A DNA stretch of 64,000 bases from Ovis canadensis. Lineage: Eukaryota > Chordata > Mammalia > Artiodactyla > Bovidae. Below are positions 56,386 to 64,000 of the stretch, one piece after another; position 1 is the first letter of the stretch; the number at the start of each line of letters is the position of its first letter. The stretch spans positions 122,038,501 through 122,102,500 of the forward strand of contig NC_091248.1 of assembly GCF_042477335.2 (NCBI RefSeq), in the 5' to 3' direction. The notes below the pieces were generated by a model. It ran no database searches and had not been told where the DNA came from. It saw nothing but the letters and a program-made list of their open reading frames with translations. Both the position numbers and the translations under genes were made by a program.

Positions 56386-59300
56386 GTCCCTGAGGTCAGG
56401 GGCAGCTTCCGAGAGGAGCAGCCCCATGTCCAAGGAGGCACAGGGTGGCTGCATGGGCGCAGGAGAGCCGAGAAGACCTACTCAACGTTAAAGGTCAGGA
56501 GGGGCAACTGTGAGGAGATACCTCTCATCCAAGGTAAGGAGCAGCGGCTGCACTTTGCTGGAGCAGCCGTGAAGAGATACCTCACGTCCAAAGTAAGGGA
56601 AACCCAAGTAAGACAGTAGGTGTTGCGAGAGGCATCAGAGGGCAGACACACAGACCATAATCACAGAAAATTAGTCAATCTAATCACACGGACCACAGCC
56701 TTGTCTAAGTCAATGAAACTAAGCCATGCCCTGTGGGGCCACCCAGACAGGCGGGTTATGGTGGAGAGGTCTGATAGAATGTGGTCCACTGGAGAAGGGA
56801 ATGGCAAACCACTTCAGTATTCTTGCCTTGAGAACCCCATGAACAGTATGAAATGGCAAAATGATAGGAAGGATACTGAAAGGGGAACTCCCCAGGTCGG
56901 TAGGTACCTAATATGCTACTGGAGATCAGTGGAGAAATAACTCCAGAAAGAATGAAGGGATAGAGCCAAGGCAAAAACAGTGCCCTGTTGTGGATGTGAC
57001 TGGGGATAGAAGCAAGGTCTGATGCTGCAAAAAGCAATATTCCATAGGAACCTGGAATATTAGTTAGGTCCATGAATCAAGGCAAATTGGAAGTAGTCAA
57101 ACAGGAGATGGCAAGAGTGAATGTCAACATTCTAGGAATCAGCGAACTAAAATGGACTGGAATGGGTGAATTTAACTCAGATGGCCATTATATCTACTAC
57201 TATGGACAGATTCCTTAGAAGATATGGAGTAGCCATCAAGGTCAACAAAAGAGTCTGAAATGCAGTACTTGGATGCAATCTGGAAAATGACAGAATCATC
57301 TCTGTTCATTTCCAAGGCAATCCATTCAATATTACAGTAACCCAAGTCTATGCCCCAACCAGTAATGCTGAAGAAGCTGAAGTTGAATGGTTTTATGAAG
57401 ACCTACAAGACCTTTTAGAACACATACCCAAGAAAGATGTCCTTTTCATTATAGGGGACTGGAATGCAAAAGTAGGAAGTCAAGAAACATCTGGGGCAAC
57501 AGGCAAATTTGGCCTTGGAATATGGAATGAAGCAGGGCAAACGCTAATAGAGTTTTGCCAAAAGAATGCACTGGTCATAGCAAACACCCTCTTCCAAAAA
57601 CACAAGAGAAGACTCTACACATGGACATCACCAGATAGTGAACACCAAAATCAGATTGATTATATTCTTTGCAGCCAAAGATGGAGAAGCTCTATACAGG
57701 CAACAAAAACAAGACCAGGAGCTGACTGTGGCTCGGATCATGAACTCCTTATTGCCAAATTCAGACTCAAACTGAAGAAAGTAGGGAAAACCAATAGACC
57801 ATTCAGGTATGACCTAAATCAAATCCCTTATGATTTTACAGTGGCAGTGAGAAATAAATTTAAGGGCCTAGATCTGATAGATAGAGTGCATGATGAACTA
57901 TGGACTGAGGTTCGTGACATTGTACAGGAGACAGGGATCAAGACCATCCCCATGGAAGAGAAATACAAAAAAGAAAATGGCTGTCTGGGGAAGCCTTACA
58001 AATAGCTGTGAAAAGAAGAGAAGCAAAAAGCAAAGGAGAAAAAGAAAGACACAAGCATCTGAATGCAGAGTTCCAAAGAACAGCAAGGAGAGATAAGAAA
58101 GCTTTCCTCAGCGATCAATGCAAAGAAAGATAGGCAAACAATAGATTGGGAAAGACTAGAGATCTCTTCAAGAAAATTAGAGATACCAAGGGAACATTTC
58201 ATGCAAAGATGGGCTTGATAAAGGACAGAAATGATATGGACCTAACAGAAGCAGAAGTTATTAAGAAGAGGTGGCAAGAATACACAGAAGAACTGTACAA
58301 AAAAGATCTTCACGACCAAGATAATCATGATGGTATGATCACTCACTAGAGCCAGACATCCTGGAATGTGAAGTCAAGCGGGCCTTAGAAAGCATCACTA
58401 CGAACAAAGCTAGTGGAGGTGGTGGAATTCCAGTTGAGCTATTTCAAATCCTAAAAGATGATGCTGTGAAAGTGCTGCACTCAATCTGTCAGGAAATCTG
58501 GAAAACTCAGCAGTGGCCACAGGACTGGAAAAGGTCAGTTTTCATTCCAATCCCAAAGAAAGGCAATGTGAAAGAATGCTCAAACTACCACACAATTGCA
58601 CTCATCTCACATGCTAGTAAAGTAATGCTCAAAATTCTCCAAGCCAGGCTTCAGCAATATGTGAACCGTGAACTTCCAGATGTTCAAGCTGGTTTTAGAA
58701 AAGGCAAAGGAACCAGAGATCAAATGGCCAACATCCGCTAGATCATGGAAAAAGCAAGAGAGTTCCAGAAAAAAAGATCTATTTCTGCTTTATTGACTAT
58801 GCCAACGCCTTTGACTGTGTGGATCACAATAAATGTGGAAAATTCTGGAAAAGATGGGAATACCAGACCACCTGAACTGCCTCTTGAGAAATCTGTATGC
58901 AGGTCAGGAAGCAACAGTTAGAACTGGACATGGAACAACAGACTGGTTCTAAATCGGAAAAGGAGTACATCAAGGCTGTGTATTTTAACCTGACTCTTTT
59001 AACTTCTATGCAGAGTACATCATGAGAAACGCTGGGCTGGAAGAAGCACAAGCTGGAATCAAGATTGCCAGGAGAAATATCAATAACTTCAGATATGCAG
59101 ATGACACCACCCTTATGGCAGAAAGTGAAGAGGAGCTAAAAAACATCTTGATGAAAGAGAAAGAGGAGAGTGAAAAAGTTGGCTTAAAGCTCAACATTCA
59201 GAAAACGAAGATCATGGCATCTGGTCCCATCACATCATGGGAAATAGATGGGGAAACAGTGGAAAAAGTGTCAGACTTTATTTTTGGGGGCTCCAAAATC

Positions 59301-59872
59301 ACTGCAGATGTTGACTGAAGCCATGAAATTAAAAGATGCTTACTCCTTGGAAGAAAAGTTATGACCAACCTAGATAGCATATTCAAAAGCAGAGACATTA
59401 CTTTGCCAACAAACATCCATCTAGTCAAGGCTATGGTTTTTCCTGTGGTCATGTATGGATGTGAGAGTTGGACTGTGAAGAAAGCTGAGCATCGAAGAAT
59501 TGATGCATTTTAATTGTGGTGTTGGAGAAGACTCTTGAGGGTCCCTTGGATTGCAAGGAGATCCAACCAGTCCATTCTAAAGGAGATCAGTCCTGGGTGT
59601 TCTTTGGAAGGACTGATGCTAAAGCTGAAACTCCAGGACTTTGGCCACCTCATGTGAACAGTTGACTCACTGGAGAAGACTCTGATGCTGGGAGGGATTG
59701 GGGGCAGGAGAAGGGGATGACAGATGATGAGACGGCTGGATGGCATCACTGATTCAATGGACATGAGTTTGGGTGAACTCCTGGAGTTGGTGATGGACAG
59801 GGAGGCTTGGCCTACTGTGATTCATGGGGTCGCAAAGAGTCTGACACGACTGAGCGACTGAACTGAGCTGAA
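56386..59872 (+). mobile_element. BovB LINE, full length with complete 5' UTR
   Basis: About 3.49 kb, the longest 5' UTR in the window. The 5' UTR (56386-57060) opens AGTCCCTGAGGTCAGGGG and carries degenerate tandem units (see findings). The endonuclease region runs about 57070-57990 (GDWNAK codons near 57460, SDHELL near 57740). RT motifs follow: an open piece at 58466-58741 ends VQAGFRKGKGTRDQMANIR, and YADDTTLMAESEEEL lies in 59022-59318. The 3' terminus is GACTGAACTGAGCTGA near 59872. Many in-frame stops and frameshifts, for example TAG after ANIR near 58739, break the ORF. No convincing target-site duplication was found. Confidence 0.92.
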
Positions 59873-60107
59873 AGCCTTTGAGATGTTTGAAAATCTTAAA
59901 ATCTGTGATGACATGTCTTCTGACTTTCATTCAAATATTTCCTGCACACACAGTCAAACACAGGCAATCTCTGTTTTCCTCCAGGGAGAATGTTCAGGAA
60001 AGGTTTTCTCTCAGGAAAGGTGTAATGACTAATGGGGCCCCTTGGAAAATCTAAATTCTCAAGAGAGTCATGAGAATTGTTTGTTTTGAACTGATGGTAA
60101 AATACAA

Positions 60108-60301
60108 ACTTGGTAGACCCTAATGCTTGGAAAGATTGAGGGCAAGAGGAGAAGGGGGCGACAGAGGATGAGGTGGTTAGATGGCATCACTGATTCAATG
60201 GTCCTGAGCAAACTCCAGGGGATAGTGAAGGACAGGAATGCCTGGTGTGCTGCAGTTCATGGGGTCACAGAGTTGAATATGACTTAGTGACTGAACAAAA
60301 C
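60108..60301 (+). mobile_element. BovB 3'-terminal fragment
   Basis: About 190 bases (ACCCTAATGCTTGGAAAGAT to TGACTTAGTGACTGAAC), somewhat diverged, covering only the last part of the C-terminal tail and 3' terminus. Confidence 0.85.
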
Positions 60302-61088
60302 AAGAAGAGTGTAACTTAATACATGTGTATTCTTTTCATTATGGAGGTACTACCTGTTCTTTACCTCTAAAGATCTTGCTATTTCTCTTGTTTCCTCTGA
60401 GACTACAAATCCTCTTCCATCTCAGAAGGGGAGCAGTGGTTGACTTCTGTATGTCTCTATAGGGAGCACATTGGTGTGAGACCTACTGTGCCCTACACAA
60501 ACCCTCATGACAATTGGGAAGGAGCCCTGTAGATATTATAAACAAACAAAGCCTTCTCTTCTCTTAGGCAACACGAGTAACCAAGGTTGTTTTTCGACAG
60601 TTCTCAGAGGGGGAACAAGTCTTTCAGAATCATCAGGAAACTTAGCCACACCAGGTATGTTTGCTTTTTTCTGCATGAAGGTGTTGTGGGGTCCATACAA
60701 CACTCATCTCTAAACACACAGGTTTCTTAATTGCCTTTGTGAATTCTGGTCAAATATATTTGAACATCATTTTCATTGCTTGTTAGGCTTTTACCATCAC
60801 TCTTCAATAATATGCAAAAGTATATTTTCATTCATGTTCCAATTTTGCCCATTGATAGTATATTAAGCAAAATATCAGTGTGTTAATATAATCAGTATCT
60901 GAATGGGTTTTTTTTTTACTGTTGGCCAACTATAAGTAAGGAGTGAAGTGTGTGTGTAACTTTCTGCTAAATGTTTAATATTTTTGAAGGCCAATGCCTT
61001 TTTATTTTTAAAAAATAGGCTGGAAGTATCACATACAGAAAGAAATCAAATATTTAAATATTTAAAGGAAAAATATTCCATTTTTGGA
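60302..61088. other. Intergenic DNA
   Basis: Apparently single-copy sequence with AT-rich stretches. No gene or repeat is recognised. Confidence 0.35.
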
Positions 61089-61601
61089 TTCAGTTCAGTT
61101 GCTCAGTCATGTTCAACTCTTTGCAACCCTATGGACTGTAGCACGCCAGGCTTCCCTGTCCATCACCAACTCCCAGAATTGACTCTAACTCATGTCCATC
61201 AAGTCGGTGATGCCATCCAACCATCTCATCCTCTCTTATCCCCTTCTCCTCCAGCCTTCAATCTTTCCCATCATCAGGGTCTTTCCCAATGAGTCAGTTC
61301 TTCGCATCAGGTAGCCAAGGTATTGGAGTTTCAGCTTCAGCACCAGTCTTTCCAATGAATATTCAGGACTGATCTCCTTTAGGATGGACTGGTTGGACCT
61401 CCTTGTTGTCCAAGGGACTCTCAAGAGTCTTCTTCATCCAGTTCAAAAGCATCAATTCTTCAGTGCTCAGCTTTCTTTATGGTCCAACTCTCACATCCAT
61501 ACATGACTACTGGAAAAAAACATAGCTTTCCCTAGACAGACCTTTGTTGGCAAAGTAATGTCTCTGCTTTTTTTATGCTGTCTAGGTTGGTCATAGCTTT
61601 T
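61089..61601 (-). mobile_element. BovB 3' fragment
   Basis: About 510 bases of 5'-truncated BovB, with the terminus at 61089 (complement TTCAGTTCAGTTGCTCAGTC) and truncation after GTCTAGGTTGGTCATAGC. The C-terminal tail is frameshifted. Confidence 0.9.
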
Positions 61602-62127
61602 TTTCCAGTTTTTGGATAAGTTACAAATAGCTGTATGTTTATATGCAAAAACAAGAGTCTGAGCCATGGGTATGAGCTTAAAGTTCCTATCATTGATAAC
61701 TCCACCCTCAGAACAGTGGTGGGTAAAACGGAGTTTAGTAAACATAGAATGATTTATTTTTAACCTTCTGGATATGACACTTATCACTGGAATAGTAACA
61801 GAGGAGTAACAAAGGAAATGGGATGATTTGTAAATGTTTATAGTTCTGTTGCCATTTAAATTGAGAGTTATTATTCATTCTTACTCTCTCCAAGACAAGA
61901 TGATTTGCATAAAAGATGAGAATAAAATTTAAGCAAGAGGGGCAATATTATGCTTATGCTTGCATTCTAATTGTGGAATCTTAGAGTAAGAAAGATTAGT
62001 TAGTTCAGTCTTTAGAGGAGTTTAGACCCCTTTCCAGCATCCCTCCCAGAAGTCCTCTAGCTATTCTCAACCACCTGGTGTAGAGTCAATGTCTGAAACA
62101 GAGTATTTCTAGAGTGTTTATCAATAA
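61602..62127. other. Intergenic DNA left of duplicated block B
   Basis: No gene or repeat recognised. It shows no similarity to the sequence left of block A (1-131 or the BovB ending at 5102), so the duplicated block begins at about 62128. Confidence 0.4.
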
Positions 62128-62888
62128 TGAGTCCTAATCTAATGAAATTATTGATTTTGTTTTGTGTTTTAGATAAACAGCACAGTATATATCTATTCAA
62201 TCATTTGTGTAAATGTTCATCTGAATACTGTGAAAAGCTAAATGTCAAAGAACAGATTGTAGGCTGGAAATAGGTTTTTATACTTGAACAAGCAGAGATT
62301 TTGTGCAATATTAGTTGTGGAGGTAATCACTAAGATGCAGAAGTGGAAAGTGTGTCTCAACAGGCAGGTAAGTGGTTAATTCCTAATGGTGTATTTTGGA
62401 AAACGGTATGTCTACCTAGAGAATGCACTGTCCTTGATAAAACCTTCCAACTCAATATTAATGTATAGCAGCTTAAGGACTTTAGCATGTATATCAGGTA
62501 AGTGTCATAGTTTCTGGGGAAAAAATGGAGATAACTTTAATATAAGCAAAGAAGAATAGAATTTATTTCAATGATATGAGGTATTTCACTGAATGAAACA
62601 AAAACTCTATATTTGATTAACATGTGGCAACATACTTATTTTGAAAATTTAACCTCTTAAATTTCTTAACAAGAAAGAAAATATAAGTATATATGTGTTT
62701 ATGTATATGTATGCATTTTAGGATTACCAAATATATTATTTAAAATTCCATTTAAAAACACAAAATATCACTGAAAGTGGTTCTGAATACATTTTTACAC
62801 CACAGAAAGGTATAAGGTGACATAGCTCTCTTTGCAGAGACTTCTCTTTAACCCTGGACATTAACTCAGTTCCTTCTGTCGTAGGGCT
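62128..62888 (+). repeat. Duplicated 5' flank of OR2A25-like gene, copy B
   Basis: Counterpart of 5104-5867. The proximal ~170 bases are identical to copy A and the distal ~400 bases clearly diverged, including small indels. Confidence 0.9.
62868..62884 (+). promoter_or_regulatory. Candidate 3' splice site upstream of OR ATG
   Basis: The same pyrimidine run and TCGTAG acceptor as in copy A; the AG is at 62883-62884, four bases before the ATG. Confidence 0.4.
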
Positions 62889-63827
62889 ATGGGAGACAAT
62901 ATGACCTCTGTCACTGAGTTCATCCTACTGGGATTCCCCCATAACACAAGGACTCAGATGCTCCTCTTTGGGCTCTTCTCCCAGTTCTATGTCCTCACCC
63001 TGCTGGGAAACGGGGTCATCCTGGGGCTCATCTCACTGGACTCCAGACTGCATACCCCCATGTACTTCTTCCTCTCACACCTGGCCATCGTTGACATGGC
63101 CTACGCCTGCAGCACGGTGCCCCAGATGCTGGTCAACCTCCTGAGTCCAGCCAAGCCCATCTCCTTTGCTGGCTGCATCACACAGACCTTTCTCTTCTTG
63201 ACATTTGCTGTCACAGAATGTCTTCTCCTGGTGGTGATGTCCTATGATCGGTATGTGGCCATCTGCCACCCGCTCCGGTATTCAGTCATCGGGAGCTGGA
63301 GAGTCTGCATCATGCTGGTGGTGACCTCCTGGACCACTGGAGTCCTTCTGTCTTTGGTTCATCTAGTGTTACTTATACCCTTACCCTTCTGCATGACCCA
63401 GAAAATCGATCATTTCTTCTGTGAAATCATGGCTGTTCTCAAACTTGCTTGTGCAGACACACACATCAATGAGCTTATGGTACTGGCTGGAGCAGTTTCT
63501 GTGCTAGTGGGACCCTTCTCCTCAGTTATAATCTCATATGTGTGCATCTTCCGTGCCATCCTTAGGCTCCAGTCGGGGGAAGGGCAAAGCAAAGCCTTCT
63601 CCACCTGCTCATCTCACCTCTGTGTGGTCGGACTCTTTTATGGCACAGCCATTATCATGTATGTTGGACCCAGATATGGGAACCCCAAGGAACAGAAGAA
63701 ATATCTTCTCCTGTTTCATAGCCTTTTCAACCCCATGCTCAATCCCCTTATCTATACCCTTAAGAATTCAGAAGTTAAGAATGCCATGAAAAGAGTGCTG
63801 GGAATAAAGAGTTTTATGAAAGGATGA
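62889..63827 (+). CDS. Olfactory receptor, OR2A25-like (312 aa, intact)
   Basis: An intact class II odorant receptor. In order: NMT glycosylation site at 4-6; LLGNG at 38-42; LHTPMYFFLSHLAIVDMAY across TM2 (54-72) with the conserved Asp at 69; TM3 Cys at 96; MSYDRYVAICHPLRY at 117-131; ECL2 cysteines at 168, 178 and 188; KAFSTCSSHL at 235-244; NPMLNPLIY at 281-289; tail LGIKSFMKG. Start choice: the first ATG after the candidate splice acceptor, giving the usual N-terminus. It differs from the duplicate at 5868 by the retained SHL triplet, a few substitutions (for example H18 for L, L39 for V, G135 for V) and six more C-terminal codons. By memory it is closest to human OR2A25. Expected site of action: olfactory sensory cilia, through Golf. 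Confidence 0.96.
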   Translation: MGDNMTSVTEFILLGFPHNTRTQMLLFGLFSQFYVLTLLGNGVILGLISLDSRLHTPMYFFLSHLAIVDMAYACSTVPQMLVNLLSPAKPISFAGCITQTFLFLTFAVTECLLLVVMSYDRYVAICHPLRYSVIGSWRVCIMLVVTSWTTGVLLSLVHLVLLIPLPFCMTQKIDHFFCEIMAVLKLACADTHINELMVLAGAVSVLVGPFSSVIISYVCIFRAILRLQSGEGQSKAFSTCSSHLCVVGLFYGTAIIMYVGPRYGNPKEQKKYLLLFHSLFNPMLNPLIYTLKNSEVKNAMKRVLGIKSFMKG

Positions 63828-64000
63828 TCGCATCAGGGTTGACAATGACCTAGGAGGATATTATTTCAGAAGCTCTTAAGCCCAACCCCACATAAGATTA
63901 TCTGAGATGGTATTTAAAATAGAGTAAATCTCCTGACCCACCGTTAGATCACTGATTCAGTAGATGTGGGAAGTGTTTTAGAAAACTGTACCTTTAAATA
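63828..64000 (+). repeat. Duplicated 3' flank, copy B (continues past window)
   Basis: Near-identical to 6780-6993 up to the final base of the window, differing by a small TGCTTATTA/TGGTATTTA change and about one further substitution. Confidence 0.9.

Noticed and set aside
56386-59872. Active BovB
   Set aside because: Although full length, this copy (like those at 1766, 47297 and 52671) has several in-frame stops or frameshifts in the single ORF, so none can encode the complete protein.
1-64000. LTR elements, endogenous retroviruses, CRISPR-like arrays, rRNA genes
   Set aside because: I looked for protease, integrase, gag and envelope-like coding, paired long terminal repeats, and spaced short repeats, and recognised none; repeated motifs in the window trace to BovB, Bov-tA, Bov-A2, L1 or simple repeats.

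Overview
This is mammalian nuclear DNA from a ruminant, most likely a bovid (cattle, buffalo, sheep or goat group). The evidence is dense BovB (RTE-type LINE) sequence together with its ruminant SINE partners Bov-tA and Bov-A2, old L1s and a MIR. The host genes are olfactory receptors of the OR2A family. In human and cattle this family forms a tandem cluster (human 7q35; the cattle equivalent on chromosome 4 is from memory). The species cannot be fixed from the sequence alone.

Host genes, all on the + strand: an OR2A25-like receptor of 303 codons (5868-6779), which carries a 3-codon loss in TM2 and an early stop at its tail; an OR2A pseudogene (9395-10324) with two stops and three frameshifts; an intact OR2A receptor of 310 codons (34410-35342); and an intact OR2A25-like receptor of 312 codons (62889-63827). 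The first and last genes are recent duplicates 57 kb apart. The duplicated block is 5104-6993 against 62128-64000, and it runs off the right edge of the window. A broken fragment that reads as the C-terminus of consortin (CNST) lies at 13932-14786, inside an L1.

Layout: 1-5.1 kb, two BovB copies; 5.1-10.3 kb, OR gene, L1 and OR pseudogene; 10.3-13.4 kb, BovB scraps, MIR and unique DNA; 13.4-16.1 kb, L1 holding the CNST fragment and SINEs; 16-21 kb, mostly unannotatable single-copy DNA; 21-28 kb, BovB copies and an ancient L1; 28-34.4 kb, SINEs, BovB pieces and AT-rich DNA; 34.4-35.3 kb, intact OR; 35.8-46.5 kb, BovB and two L1s with nested SINEs; 46.5-59.9 kb, an L1 5' end and then almost continuous BovB, including two full-length copies and one 5'-inverted copy; 60-62 kb, BovB scraps; 62.1-64 kb, the second duplicated OR.

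I count 19 separate BovB insertions, about 24 kb or 38% of the window. No BovB is intact. I recognised no LTR element or endogenous retrovirus, no tRNA/rRNA gene and no CRISPR array. I did not find an undescribed system. The most informative observations are the OR2A duplication with its identity gradient, the CNST retrocopy, and a BovB whose 5' part is inverted inside a perfect 13-bp target-site duplication. Repeat family names come from remembered consensus sequences, not from a database search; boundaries are approximate to about 5-20 bases unless a target-site duplication fixes them.
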